Source: Microbulbifer salipaludis
GTDB lineage: Bacteria > Pseudomonadota > Gammaproteobacteria > Pseudomonadales > Cellvibrionaceae
Direction: 5' to 3'
Length of the DNA stretch: 64,000 bases
Assembly: GCF_017303155.1 (NCBI RefSeq)
Contig: NZ_JAEKJR010000002.1
Span: forward strand, 682,001 to 746,000
Part shown: in pieces, positions 1 to 9,286 of the stretch
Position numbering within the stretch: position 1 is the stretch's first letter
Layout: each line of letters opens with the position of its first letter
Notes under the pieces: model-generated
What the model was told of the DNA's origin: nothing
Seen by the model: the letters and a program-made list of their open reading frames with translations, nothing else
Database searches by the model: none
Position numbers and translations under genes: made by a program

Positions 1-196
1 GCTGCGGGTTTGCGCACATTTCGCTGTCTGGCGGTGGAATTATTTAAACAGAAGGGTTTGGCGTCAAAGCTGTGCAAAAGTTCCACAAGTGAAGATTTTT
101 TTTGGTTGTTTTTTCTACAGCTGGTTATTTCCGTGTCTAGACTGACAGTGATTGGGTTAATTGCTGTTTGATTTGCCGAATACGATGGAGTTCTCA

Positions 197-958
197 ATGA
201 AAAAGACACGCGTTCTGACACCGCTTGCAATCGCTGTAGCCGCTCTGATGAGTGCACAATACGCTGCTGCGGATATGTGGAGTGATGGTGATTTTGTTGT
301 CCGTGTTGGTGCCAGCTGGGTAGACCCGGACGATAATGATGACAACCTGAGACTGAATGATGGTTGGTTCAAGGAAGGCTATGACATCGATAGCGATACC
401 ACCTGGAATATCTCCGGTGCTTGGCTGCCGGTAGAGCACTGGGGTGTAGAGCTGATGTACATCGGGTCTACCAAACACGATATGGACCTGAAGAGTGTTT
501 CCCGTGGCAATGTGACCATCGACGATATTGGCTATAGGGTAGGTAGCTTCGATGCCAGCTACTCCAATGCTTACGTTAACTGGTATCCGCTGAGCCGCGA
601 CTGCATGGGGCAGCCTTACGTTGGTATTGGTGTGAACTACACCGACTTTAGCGATGAAGGTTTTTCCCGCCGCTTCAACGACGATCTCATCAATGATGGT
701 GTGATTGTCACCGATGCAGATGTGGGCTTCCAGCACTCGTGGGGCTTCACCGGCCAGCTGGGTGTGGACTTCCGTTTTGGTCGCGATAGCGCCTTCTTGG
801 TAAACGCTGCGGTTCTGTACATCGATGCAGATACGGATATCAACGTTTACTACAAAGACGCTCAGTCCAACGACCCGTCCATCACTCGTCGCGCAACGGC
901 GACCGATGTGGATTACAGCCCCTGGGTATTCAACCTGGGTGTTGGTTACTCTTTCTGA
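197..958 (+). CDS. ompW: OmpW family outer membrane protein
   Basis: This is a predicted small eight-stranded beta-barrel of the OmpW family, located in the outer membrane and associated in the family with passage of small hydrophobic molecules. The protein is 253 aa. A Sec signal peptide occupies residues 1 to about 25 (MKKTRV, a hydrophobic core, then AAA before DMWSDG). The rest alternates in barrel fashion, and the chain ends in Phe after GVGYS, the usual outer-membrane-protein C-terminal signature. I chose the third in-frame ATG because GGAG lies 6 bases upstream and the signal peptide begins there; ATGs at 161 and 185 would add unlikely residues. A strong terminator follows. The family is clear; the substrate is unknown. 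Confidence 0.85.
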   Translation: MKKTRVLTPLAIAVAALMSAQYAAADMWSDGDFVVRVGASWVDPDDNDDNLRLNDGWFKEGYDIDSDTTWNISGAWLPVEHWGVELMYIGSTKHDMDLKSVSRGNVTIDDIGYRVGSFDASYSNAYVNWYPLSRDCMGQPYVGIGVNYTDFSDEGFSRRFNDDLINDGVIVTDADVGFQHSWGFTGQLGVDFRFGRDSAFLVNAAVLYIDADTDINVYYKDAQSNDPSITRRATATDVDYSPWVFNLGVGYSF

Positions 959-1000
959 TCACCTTCGTGGTGTAAAGAGTAGCGTTCACGGATGAACGGA

Positions 1001-1024
1001 AAGGCACCTTCGGGTGCCTTTTTC
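1001..1024 (+). terminator. Rho-independent terminator after ompW
   Basis: The stem AAGGCACC / GGTGCCTT with a TTCG tetraloop is followed by a run of T. It closes the ompW transcript before cbpA. Confidence 0.85.
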
Positions 1025-1088
1025 ATTGCCGTCATTTCACTTCTGCAGGACTTCTTCAGGGCTTTTTCTTAGGGATATTGGTCTGCCC

Positions 1089-2045
1089 ATGGAATATCGC
1101 GATTACTACCAGATTCTGGGTGTTGAGCGCAGTGCGGGACAGGATGAGATCAAGCGGGCCTACCGCAAGCTCGCGCGAAAATATCACCCGGATGTGAGCA
1201 AAGAGGGCGACGCGGAAGATCGCTTCAAGGAAGTGAGCGAAGCCTATGAAGTGCTGAAGGACCCGGAAAAGCGCGCTGCGTACGATCAGCTGGGGAGCAA
1301 CTGGAACAGCGGCCAGGACTTTAACCCACCACCCAACTGGGATCAGGGGTTCGAGTTTCACGGTGGCGGTTATACCGAAGCGGACCCGGAGGCATTCAGT
1401 GATTTCTTTGAGAGCCTGTTCGGGCGCGGGGGATTCCACCGCGGCGGTTTTCAGCAAGGTGGCCGGCAGTTTCACGCCCAGGGCGAAAATACCTACGCGC
1501 GTATCGCAATTGATATAGAAGACAGTTACCGCGGAAGCAAGCGGCAGATTACGCTGAAGCATTCCGAGCTGGGTGCGGATGGGCGCCCTGTGGTGAAAGA
1601 GCGCACCCTGAATGTCACCATTCCCAAAGGTGTTACCGAGGGGCAGCAGATTCGGCTGGCGGGGCAGGGGCAGCCCGGAATGGGGCAAGGCAAGGCCGGT
1701 GACCTGTTTCTGGAAATCCACTTCAACCCGCATGCGCGATTCAGCGTGGAGGGCAAGACGGTCTATCTGGACTTGCCGGTGGCGCCGTGGGAGGCAGCCC
1801 TGGGTGACAAAGTGCGGGTGCACACCCCCGATGGGCCGGTCAACCTGACACTGCCTGCGAACAGCAAGAGCGGCAGCAAACTGCGGCTCAAAGGGCGCGG
1901 CTTGCCCGCCAAAGAGCCGGGTGACCTGTATGTGGTGGTGGACATCGTTACACCGCCGGCAACCAACGATGCGGAAAAGGCGGCCTATCGCCAGTTTCGC
2001 GATGCCTTCAAATTCGATCCCCGCGGTGACGCGGGTGGCGTCTGA
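1089..2045 (+). CDS. cbpA: DnaJ-class curved-DNA-binding co-chaperone CbpA
   Basis: This is a cytoplasmic J-domain co-chaperone that stimulates the DnaK ATPase; CbpA also binds curved DNA as a nucleoid protein. The 318-aa chain has an N-terminal J domain (about residues 3-70) with the HPD motif in KYHPDVSK. A Gly/Phe-rich region with [12 protein letters not shown] repeats follows, then the two beta-sandwich C-terminal domains. There are no CxxCxGxG zinc motifs, which separates it from DnaJ. The start MEYRDYY matches the family N-terminus; a longer reading frame begins inside the upstream terminator and is rejected. It is followed after 29 bases by cbpM, its modulator, the standard pairing. 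Confidence 0.93.
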   Translation: MEYRDYYQILGVERSAGQDEIKRAYRKLARKYHPDVSKEGDAEDRFKEVSEAYEVLKDPEKRAAYDQLGSNWNSGQDFNPPPNWDQGFEFHGGGYTEADPEAFSDFFESLFGRGGFHRGGFQQGGRQFHAQGENTYARIAIDIEDSYRGSKRQITLKHSELGADGRPVVKERTLNVTIPKGVTEGQQIRLAGQGQPGMGQGKAGDLFLEIHFNPHARFSVEGKTVYLDLPVAPWEAALGDKVRVHTPDGPVNLTLPANSKSGSKLRLKGRGLPAKEPGDLYVVVDIVTPPATNDAEKAAYRQFRDAFKFDPRGDAGGV

Positions 2046-2074
2046 CTCGGAATCGGAATCGGGAGTTCATGCTT

Positions 2075-2389
2075 ATGCCAACGGAATATGAGCCCAGCGA
2101 AGCGGCGGTGATTCTGGATGAAGACAGCCTGCTCACCCTGCGAGAATTGTGTATTGCCTGCTCCCTGTCGGCGGAGCAAGTGATGGCGCTGATGGACGAG
2201 GGGGTGATCGAGCCGCATCGCGCCAGTCGTTCGCTGGCGTTCAGTGGCGTGTGTGTGCGGCGAGTCAGGCGTGTGGTGCGTCTGGAGCAGGACCTGGGCG
2301 TCAATCACGCCGGTGCGGCGCTGGCACTGGAACTGCTGGAAGAGATCGAGCAGCTCCGTGCACGTATTCGTCGTCTGGAGCGGCGCTAG
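2075..2389 (+). CDS. cbpM: Chaperone modulator CbpM
   Basis: CbpM is a MerR-like winged-helix protein that binds the CbpA J domain and inhibits its co-chaperone and DNA-binding activity. The 104-aa chain shows the expected pattern: an N-terminal LTLRELCIAC helix, a turn leading to MDEGVIEP, an RRVRRVVRLEQDLG stretch, and a C-terminal helix rich in Leu/Glu/Arg. I take the second of two ATGs (MPTEYE) because GGGAG is 9 bases upstream of it but only 3 upstream of the first. It is co-transcribed with cbpA and converges on the exchanger gene downstream. Confidence 0.85.
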   Translation: MPTEYEPSEAAVILDEDSLLTLRELCIACSLSAEQVMALMDEGVIEPHRASRSLAFSGVCVRRVRRVVRLEQDLGVNHAGAALALELLEEIEQLRARIRRLERR

Positions 2390-2426
2390 CGTTCCTGTTG
2401 ATTGCTAATGGTTCTTGGCCAGGCGC

Positions 2427-3410
2427 CTAGAGCGCCGCACTGGTGATTTCGTAAATCAGATAGCCGGTATACGCCACATACGCGGCGAGCAGCGCGGCAC
2501 CCTCAAAGCGGTTGATGCGCCCCTGTCGACCGCGGAAGCCGTAGCCAAAAATAAACAGGGCAATGGTGAGCCCCACGACCATTGGCCAGTCGCGGGTGAT
2601 GAGCTCTGCGGGCACGGTGTCCATGGGGGCGATCGCACCGGCGATACCCACAACCGCCAGCAGGTTGAACATGTTTGAACCCACCACATTGCCGATGGCG
2701 ATATCGTGCTCGCCCTTGCGCGCGGCGGCAACGGTCGCCGCCAGCTCGGGCAGTGAGGTGCCGAGAGCAACAATGGTGAGGCCGATGATCAGGTCGCTGA
2801 CCCCCAATTGATGGGCGATGGTCACCGCCCCCCACACCAGTATTCGTGAGCTCACGATCAATAAAATCAGGCCGGCGCCCACCCAGAACAAGGCCGTGCC
2901 CAGCGGCATGTCGTGCTGCTCCAGCTCCGTATCCATTTCTCCTTCAATCGCATCGCCCTTGCCGCGCAAGGCGGAGAAAATAGACCAGCCGATCAAGCCG
3001 AAGAAGCCCGCCAGCAGAATGAGAGACTCGAGACGGCTGAGCCCCCCGTTCCAGAAAAATGCCGCAGTCAAACAGGTGATCGCCAGCAGCAGCGGAAGCT
3101 CCTTGCGGATGATCTTACTGTTGACGGTCAGGGGGATGAGGATCGCGGTGGCGCCGAGGATCAGGCCGGTATTGGCAATATTCGAGCCGTAGGCATTGCC
3201 CAGCGCCAGCCCCGGGCTGCCGTCCAGCGCGGCCATTGCCGACACCACCATTTCCGGCGCAGACGTGCCGAACCCCACGATGACCATGCCGATCAGCAGC
3301 GACGGCATACCCGCATGCTTGGCGGTGGCTGCCGCGCCATCGACGAAGCGGTCAGCGCTCCACATCAGCAGGACAAATCCGGCGAGAATGGCGAGCAGGG
3401 CAAGAGTCAT
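2427..3410 (-). CDS. Calcium/sodium antiporter (CaCA family, YrbG-like)
   Basis: This inner-membrane cation exchanger belongs to the K+-dependent Na+/Ca2+ exchanger-like bacterial group. The 327-aa length and roughly ten hydrophobic segments fit the family. Both alpha-repeat signatures are visible: GNAYGSNIANTGL in the first half and GNVVGSNMFNLL in the second, each preceded by a GTSAPEM / GTSLPEL element carrying the ion-binding acidic residue. The start MTLALLAIL has AAAGGATC just upstream; an extension to 3767 would add a basic non-membrane stretch that does not fit. The acidic loop between the halves (around EGEMDTELEQHD) is typical. Confidence 0.9.
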   Translation of the reverse strand: MTLALLAILAGFVLLMWSADRFVDGAAATAKHAGMPSLLIGMVIVGFGTSAPEMVVSAMAALDGSPGLALGNAYGSNIANTGLILGATAILIPLTVNSKIIRKELPLLLAITCLTAAFFWNGGLSRLESLILLAGFFGLIGWSIFSALRGKGDAIEGEMDTELEQHDMPLGTALFWVGAGLILLIVSSRILVWGAVTIAHQLGVSDLIIGLTIVALGTSLPELAATVAAARKGEHDIAIGNVVGSNMFNLLAVVGIAGAIAPMDTVPAELITRDWPMVVGLTIALFIFGYGFRGRQGRINRFEGAALLAAYVAYTGYLIYEITSAAL

Positions 3411-3653
3411 GGGGATCCTTTCTTTCTGGTGTGCGCTTTTCGTGTGCGCTTGCTGATGAGTGCCTGAAAATTGGGCGCGCCAGTGGCGGCGCGCAATCGG
3501 GGGCCGATTGTAACGACTCTTCCGCAGCCTTGCAGTGCCGATTGCGCCAGGGTGCTTGATCACTGCGCAAGACGCCACAGACAGCGTTGGTGGTGCCTGG
3601 CCTCGGACCCTAAAGTTTGGGCTGATTCTGATACTGGCAGAGGCCATGGGTTT

Positions 3654-4574
3654 ATGAACAAAAAATTGCTTCTGGGTGCGCTGATCGGCGCCGGAATGTC
3701 CATGCTCAACAAGAAAATCCGCCAGCAATCGGCGCCTGCACCGGGCCGGCCGCCTGCCGATTTCCACCGGCCGGACTTCAGCAAGGTGCCATCCCCCAAT
3801 GCGTCCGACGGCCCCAGTCTGGACGATATTCTAGCCCGGGCCGGCCAGCCCGGTGGCCTGAATTCCGGCGGTAGTCCTGCCGGGGGCGGCGCGCAGCGTC
3901 CTGATGGGGATATTTTCGGTGGCGCCATTCCCGCCGGCGCCGGTGCCGGGGGCGCTGCGGTATTGATGGAGATCGCGCGGCGTATCTTTGCCCAGATGCA
4001 GCAGTCCGGCGGCAGCGGCGGCGCGATGCCTGGCGGTGCCGGGGGTGGTCTGGGCGGCGGTCTCGGCGATGTGCTCGGGCAGATCTTTGGCCGTGCCGGC
4101 GGCAAGTTTGGTCAGCAGGGACCGCAGGGGCCGCAGAGTAATCCGGGCAACTGGCAGAATACGTCACCGCGTGGCAATGGCGGCCTGTTCGGGTTTGTGA
4201 ATACGGCAGACGACGCAGATTCCGGCGATGGCGAGGCCCAGGCGGATGTGATGCTGAAGGCGATGGTGGCCGCTGCCCAGGCGGATGGCACCATTGACGA
4301 GGCGGAGCAGCAAAATATTTTGCAGGCGCTCGACGGCCAGCTGGATGCTTCTGACCTGGAGGCGTTCCGGCACTACCTGACCCAGCCGGTGAGCATGGAC
4401 GACGTGGTCTCGGCCGCAAGCGATCCGGCCACCGCATTTAACCTGTACCTGGTGTCCGCCATGTCGATCAATCCGGACAACCCCCGGGAAAAACAGTACC
4501 TGGATACGCTGGCGGAAAAGCTCGGGGTATCCGAGCAGGCGGTAGAGGCGATCGAGCAGCAGTTGCCGCGCTAG
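3654..4574 (+). CDS. Gly-rich membrane-anchored protein with C-terminal TerB-like domain
   Basis: This 306-aa protein has three parts. A short hydrophobic N-terminus (MNKKLLLGALIGAGMSML) could be a membrane anchor. A long low-complexity Gly/Pro/Ala region (about residues 25-195) is rich in GGAGGG-like runs. The C-terminal helical domain (about 200-305) resembles TerB / DUF533 folds, with DVMLKAMVAAAQADG followed by TIDEAEQQ and a late EKQYLDTLAEKLG helix. This layout matches the YebE-type DUF533 proteins of gammaproteobacteria, whose function is not established. The start was chosen because the family begins with MNKKLL-type residues; upstream sequence lacks family character. Confidence 0.7.
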   Translation: MNKKLLLGALIGAGMSMLNKKIRQQSAPAPGRPPADFHRPDFSKVPSPNASDGPSLDDILARAGQPGGLNSGGSPAGGGAQRPDGDIFGGAIPAGAGAGGAAVLMEIARRIFAQMQQSGGSGGAMPGGAGGGLGGGLGDVLGQIFGRAGGKFGQQGPQGPQSNPGNWQNTSPRGNGGLFGFVNTADDADSGDGEAQADVMLKAMVAAAQADGTIDEAEQQNILQALDGQLDASDLEAFRHYLTQPVSMDDVVSAASDPATAFNLYLVSAMSINPDNPREKQYLDTLAEKLGVSEQAVEAIEQQLPR

Positions 4575-4603
4575 CGCGCCAGCCGCTGCCGGCCTGCCGG
4601 TAG

Positions 4604-5971
4604 TCAGCTTTGTGGCAGTAGCTGCGCGAAGTTCTGGCCGGTGGGATAGTCCCCCGCGCTCCAGCCCAGGCGCACAATCACGGTGCCGGTGGTGGGGGAG
4701 ATCATCACCACCTGCTTGCGGTTGCCGAGCATAAAGTAGCTGTCTTCCGGCAGCTCGGGAAAGCGCAGGGTTTCCCCGCCGCGGTTCAGCCAGAACTGGT
4801 AGCCGTAAGCCGGGTCATTTTCACTGTGGTTGCGGCGTCTCGCTGCGGCCACCCATCCTTCGGGCAGCAGGCGCTGCTCGTCCCATACGCCGTCATTCAA
4901 CATCAACAGGCCGAGCCGCGCCCAGTCGCGGGCGGAGGCATAGATATAGGAACTGCCGACAAATACGCCGCTGGCGTCCACCTCGAAGGTGGTGTGACGC
5001 ATACCCAGTGGCACCATGATCTGGCGTTGCAAAAAATCGAGGCTGGCTTGCGGGCTGCCGCCAAGCTGGTTGTGCAGCCAGCGCGCCAGCAGGTTGGTGG
5101 TGCCGGAAGAGTAGGAAAAGTGCGTGCCCGGCGTGTGCGCAAGCGTACTCTGCAGCGCAACCTCGGACGCGCTGCGGGCGCTAAACAGCATGCGGGTGGC
5201 ATCGCTGCCCGGCGCATAGGTCTCGTCGAAATCCAGCCCCGAAGTCATCTGCAGCAGGTTCTGCAGGCTGATCTGGCGGCGCGCGTCGGACCACTCCGGA
5301 AACAGGGGGGAGGATGTGTCCTGTTGTGGCTGTAACGCCTGTAATCTGCCCACCATCATCGCCGTCAGGCTCTTGCCCATGGACCAGCCGAGCAGCGGCG
5401 TTTGCGCCGTGATGCCGTCTGCGTATGACTCAGCAACCAGCTTGCCATCTTGCACCACCAGCAACGCGCGGGTTTGCAGCCCGGATTGATTGTCTCGGGC
5501 CAGTATCTGGTCGAGAGTCTGCTGTAGTTTGGGGGCGATATGTGGCGCGGCGCTACCCTGCGGCCATTCACCGGTCGCGCTGTGCCATTGCCCGGGATTT
5601 ACTGGCTCGAGCTTTACCTGATCGAGGGCGCGTGTGTCGCCGATGTCGAGGGTGCAGCCCAGCCCGGGGCGGTAGCTTGCACTGGTCTTGCCCAGGCCAA
5701 ACAGCGACGCGGTAACACGCTGGTTGGCGTATTCCAGATTCAGCAGGCGGTTGGCGGCAGAGTAAGAGGCGAGGTCGTCGAGATTGCGGGCCGGATCAAA
5801 CCCGGACACATAATGGCCGGAGCAGGCCAGTTTTGCGCCCATCCCCGTAGCTACCCGCACAGCGTTGCCGGCCTGGGTGATGGAAAAACCCAGCAGGGAG
5901 GGTGCGAGCAGCGCCAGTAGCAGAAGCAGGCCTGCGAGCGTGGCCGCTGCAGAGAGAAGGATTTTTTTCAT
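4604..5971 (-). CDS. Serine hydrolase of the beta-lactamase / class C family
   Basis: This is a predicted periplasmic or membrane-anchored penicillin-binding-like serine hydrolase (esterase, peptidase or beta-lactamase-related). The 455-aa chain starts with a signal peptide or anchor (MKKILLSAAATLAGLLLLL). The family SxxK motif is S197-M-G-K200 in LGWSMGKSL. A YSS motif (FSYSSGTTN) stands in for YxN further on. The N-terminal 150 residues before the catalytic fold are less conserved. It lies alone, convergent with the TerB-like gene. The actual substrate cannot be told from sequence, and these proteins are usually not resistance enzymes. Confidence 0.8.
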   Translation of the reverse strand: MKKILLSAAATLAGLLLLLALLAPSLLGFSITQAGNAVRVATGMGAKLACSGHYVSGFDPARNLDDLASYSAANRLLNLEYANQRVTASLFGLGKTSASYRPGLGCTLDIGDTRALDQVKLEPVNPGQWHSATGEWPQGSAAPHIAPKLQQTLDQILARDNQSGLQTRALLVVQDGKLVAESYADGITAQTPLLGWSMGKSLTAMMVGRLQALQPQQDTSSPLFPEWSDARRQISLQNLLQMTSGLDFDETYAPGSDATRMLFSARSASEVALQSTLAHTPGTHFSYSSGTTNLLARWLHNQLGGSPQASLDFLQRQIMVPLGMRHTTFEVDASGVFVGSSYIYASARDWARLGLLMLNDGVWDEQRLLPEGWVAAARRRNHSENDPAYGYQFWLNRGGETLRFPELPEDSYFMLGNRKQVVMISPTTGTVIVRLGWSAGDYPTGQNFAQLLPQS

Positions 5972-6101
5972 GGAAACACGGCTCGAATCGATCGCTTGAT
6001 CGGGGATTCTAACAACCGGTTTGCCGCGGGCGGGAGGTTATCCGAGGCCACAGAAAGGGCCGGGGCAAATAGGGCAGGGGTAAAAAGGGCCGGTACAGAA
6101 A

Positions 6102-6131
6102 GCCAGTGCCCGCAATTTCTGGGGCACTGGC
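6102..6131 (-). terminator. Hairpin downstream of mmsA, probable weak terminator
   Basis: A perfect 10-bp stem (GCCAGTGCCC / GGGCACTGGC) with a 10-nt loop lies just past the mmsA stop. On the minus strand it is followed by only three T, so intrinsic termination may be partial. Confidence 0.5.
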
Positions 6132-6155
6132 CGGGCTGTTATCGCCAGGTAACAA

Positions 6156-7652
6156 TCAGCCGTTGCTGGGGAAGGTAAACTGCGCACCTTCACGCACACC
6201 GCTGGCAGGCCAGCGCTGGGTGATGGTTTTACGCTTGCTGTAGAAGCGTACGGCGTCCGGGCCGTAGGCGTGCAGGTCGCCAAACAGGGACTGTTTCCAG
6301 CCGCCGAAGCTGTGGTAGGCCACCGGCACTGGCAGGGGCACATTGATGCCCACCATGCCCACCAGAATGTTGTCGGCAAAGTAGCGTGCGGCCTCGCCGT
6401 CGCGGGTGAAAATACAGGTGCCGTTGCCGTATTCGTGCGCGTTGATGATGTCCATGGCTTCCTGCATGGTATCTACACGCATGACGCACAGAACCGGGCC
6501 GAAGATCTCGTCGCTGTGAATGACCATGCCTTCCTTGACCCGATCAAACAGGCTTGCACCCAGGTAGTTGCCATTTTCAAATCCGGCGACTTTGAGGCCG
6601 CGGCCGTCCACCACCAGGTCTGCACCTTCTTCCACGCCCTTGGCGATATAGCCTTCGATTTTTTCCAGCTGCGCCTTGGTCACCACGGGGCCCATGTCGT
6701 TGCTGTTGTCCATGCCGTCCCCCACCTTGAGGTCGGCAATCTGTGCCTTGAGCTTTTCCACCAGCGCGTCGGCGGTAGCGTCGCCCACCGCAACGGCGAC
6801 GGAAATGGCCATGCAGCGTTCGCCGCAGGAGCCGTAGGCGGCGCCCATGAGTGCGCTGACGGCGTTATCCAGGTCGGCATCCGGCATGACGATGGCGTGG
6901 TTCTTGGCTCCGCCAAACGCCTGTACCCGCTTGCCATTACGACAGCCGGTTTCATACACGTACTTGGCAATGGGGGTGGAGCCCACAAAGCTCACCGCAT
7001 GTACCCGGTTATCCGACAGCAGCGTATCGACCGCTTCTTTATCCCCGTTGACCACGTTGAGCACGCCCGCGGGCAGGCCCGCTTCCAGTGCCAGTTGCGC
7101 AATCAGCAGTGCGGAGCTGGGGTCGCGTTCGGAGGGCTTTAAGATAAAAGTGTTGCCGCAGGCAACGGCCATCGGCCACATCCACAGGGGCACCATGGCC
7201 GGGAAATTGAACGGTGTAATGCCTGCGCAAACGCCCAGCGGCTGGAACTCGCTCCAGGAATCAATGGCGGGGCCGACATTTTTGCTGTGCTCGCCTTTCA
7301 ACAGCTCAGGTACGCTACACGCGTATTCCACATTTTCGATGCCGCGCTGCAATTCGCCCATGGCATCGTTCAGTACCTTGCCGTGTTCGCGGGTAATCAG
7401 CTCGCAGATTTTGTCGGCGTTCTGCTCCAGCAGGTCTTTGAAACGGAACATGATGCGTGCACGCTTGATCGGCGGCGTGTTGCGCCAGGCCGGATAGGCG
7501 GCCTGCGCCACGGCAATCGCTTCCTCAACGGTAGCCTTGCTGGCGAGTGCGACTTTACTTTCTACCAGATTGGTAGACGGATTGATGATGTCCTGCTGGC
7601 GATCACTGCGGGTGTGCATTTCGCCATTAATCAGGTGGCCGATGGTATTCAT
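6156..7652 (-). CDS. mmsA: CoA-acylating methylmalonate-semialdehyde dehydrogenase
   Basis: The enzyme oxidises malonate semialdehyde or methylmalonate semialdehyde with NAD+ and CoA, giving acetyl-CoA or propionyl-CoA plus CO2, in beta-alanine, valine and inositol breakdown. The 498-aa chain has the aldehyde dehydrogenase fold with FNFPAMVPLWMWP near the NAD site and the MMSDH-specific GERCMA signature carrying the catalytic C280. The start MNTIGHLING has GGGAG 7 bases upstream; a longer reading frame to 7691 has no such site. It lies 70 bp downstream of the omega-amino-acid transaminase, which makes its substrate, so the two form a beta-alanine to acetyl-CoA module. Confidence 0.93.
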   Translation of the reverse strand: MNTIGHLINGEMHTRSDRQQDIINPSTNLVESKVALASKATVEEAIAVAQAAYPAWRNTPPIKRARIMFRFKDLLEQNADKICELITREHGKVLNDAMGELQRGIENVEYACSVPELLKGEHSKNVGPAIDSWSEFQPLGVCAGITPFNFPAMVPLWMWPMAVACGNTFILKPSERDPSSALLIAQLALEAGLPAGVLNVVNGDKEAVDTLLSDNRVHAVSFVGSTPIAKYVYETGCRNGKRVQAFGGAKNHAIVMPDADLDNAVSALMGAAYGSCGERCMAISVAVAVGDATADALVEKLKAQIADLKVGDGMDNSNDMGPVVTKAQLEKIEGYIAKGVEEGADLVVDGRGLKVAGFENGNYLGASLFDRVKEGMVIHSDEIFGPVLCVMRVDTMQEAMDIINAHEYGNGTCIFTRDGEAARYFADNILVGMVGINVPLPVPVAYHSFGGWKQSLFGDLHAYGPDAVRFYSKRKTITQRWPASGVREGAQFTFPSNG

Positions 7653-7722
7653 GGTGTTTCTCCCGAGGGATTGCTCCCTATTCGAAATCATTGTTCGAGC
7701 GCGTTGGCTGTAACGAATGGGT

Positions 7723-9057
7723 TTACTGGGTGTCTTGCAGGATGTCCCGCAGGGTTTCCGCGATCTGGGTAATCTGATTGCGCTCGATAATAAACGGCGG
7801 TGCTACCGCAATCGTATCACCGGTCCAGCGCAGCAGGATGCCCCGGCGGTAGGCCTCGAGCACCACTTCCATCGCACGCCTGCCCGGTTCGCCGTCACGT
7901 GGCTGTAACTGGATCGCGCCGGCGAGGCCGTAGTTGCGAATGTCCACCACATGCGCAACGCCCTTCAGGCTGTGCAGCGCCTCTTCAAAATACGGTGCCA
8001 TTTCATTGACACGATCGAACAGTTTTTCGTTTTCGTAAATGTCGAGGGTCGCCATGGCGGCCGCGCAGGCCACCGGGTGGGCGGAATAGGTATACCCGTG
8101 TGCCAGCTCCGGAATATGTTCCGGGCCCTGCATGAAGGTTGCGTAGATGTCTTCGCTGGCAAAAACCGCACCCATGGGGATGGCGCCGTTGGTGATGCCT
8201 TTGGCGGTGGTAATGATGTCTGGCTGTACCTCAAACTCCTGCGCCGCAAACGCGGAGCCAGTGCGTCCGAAACCGGTGATGACTTCGTCGAAAATCAGCA
8301 GGATGTCGTGCGCACTGCACAGCTCGCGCAGTTTCTTCAGGTAACCCTTGGGCGGCAGAATCACGCCCGCGGAACCGGCGAAGGGTTCCACCATGACCGC
8401 GGCAATATTTTCGGCACCCTGCAGGTTGATGATATCCAGCAGGCGATTGGCCATGGCTTCACCGCCGTGTTCCGGCAGGCCGCGGGAGAAAGCGTTTTCC
8501 GGCAGCAGGGTATGCGGCAGGTGATCGACATCGAGCGCCGGGCCGAAGGTTTTGCGATTGCCCACCATGCCGCCGACGGAGATGCCGCCGAAGTTGACCC
8601 CGTGGTAGCCCTGGGCGCGGCCCACCAGGCGAATTTTTTCCGGACGGCCCTTTGCTCGCCAGTAGGCGCGCGCAATCTTGAGCGCGGTGTCCGCGGCTTC
8701 CGAGCCGGAGTTACAGAAGAACACCCGGTTCAGGTCGCCCGGTGCCATATCCGCGAGGCGCTTGGCGAGCTTGAAGGCGGTGGGGTGGCCGAATTGGAAG
8801 GCGGGCGAATAGTCGAGGCCGGTGAGCTGGCTGGAAACCGCATCGGCGATCTCCTTGCGGCCGTGGCCCAGATTGCTGCACCAGAGACCGGAGAAAGCAT
8901 CCAGCACGGAGCGGCCGTCGGCTGTGGTGTAGTGCATACCTTCCGCTGCGACGAACAGGCGCGGGTCGGACTTGAAATGGCGGTTGCCGGTAAACGGCAT
9001 CCAGTGGGCTTCGAGCTCTGCGGGGCTCAGGCCGGCGAGGCTGTTCAGTTCAGCCAT
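7723..9057 (-). CDS. bauA: Beta-alanine / omega-amino acid:pyruvate aminotransferase
   Basis: This class III PLP-dependent aminotransferase is predicted to convert beta-alanine and pyruvate to malonate semialdehyde and alanine. The 444-aa length is typical. FCNSGSEAADTALK is the phosphate-binding region, the catalytic Lys is K286 in TTAKGITNG, and HWMPFTGNRHFK is the N-terminal signature of the omega-amino acid:pyruvate group. GAGG lies 6 bases before the ATG. It is the first gene of a two-gene unit with mmsA; the product of one is the substrate of the other, which supports beta-alanine over other amines. No regulator gene is adjacent, unlike many loci of this type. Confidence 0.88.
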   Translation of the reverse strand: MAELNSLAGLSPAELEAHWMPFTGNRHFKSDPRLFVAAEGMHYTTADGRSVLDAFSGLWCSNLGHGRKEIADAVSSQLTGLDYSPAFQFGHPTAFKLAKRLADMAPGDLNRVFFCNSGSEAADTALKIARAYWRAKGRPEKIRLVGRAQGYHGVNFGGISVGGMVGNRKTFGPALDVDHLPHTLLPENAFSRGLPEHGGEAMANRLLDIINLQGAENIAAVMVEPFAGSAGVILPPKGYLKKLRELCSAHDILLIFDEVITGFGRTGSAFAAQEFEVQPDIITTAKGITNGAIPMGAVFASEDIYATFMQGPEHIPELAHGYTYSAHPVACAAAMATLDIYENEKLFDRVNEMAPYFEEALHSLKGVAHVVDIRNYGLAGAIQLQPRDGEPGRRAMEVVLEAYRRGILLRWTGDTIAVAPPFIIERNQITQIAETLRDILQDTQ

Positions 9058-9286
9058 GGTTCACCTCGTGACATCAACGGGTTTTATTGTGGATCAGTTA
9101 TTGCGATCGGTTGAATGTCGACGAGTTTAGGGGCGATTAATAAACTTTACAATAGTTGAATAATGCTTCGGTTATAGTGGCCGGGCAGGCTTATCTGGGT
9201 GTTTGGTGAGCGAGAATAGGGGCTGCCAGTTTTTTTGCGGTCCGAGTGTTAAATATATTAACCGGTAATCTGGTGGCGCGCCGGTC

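Noticed and set aside
4604..5971. Antibiotic-resistance beta-lactamase
   Set aside because: SxxK is present, but overall it resembles general serine hydrolases with YSS; nothing points to resistance.
7951..9114. Long plus-strand open frame opposite bauA
   Set aside because: It is the antisense of a clear aminotransferase, has no family motifs, and reflects GC-rich codon bias.
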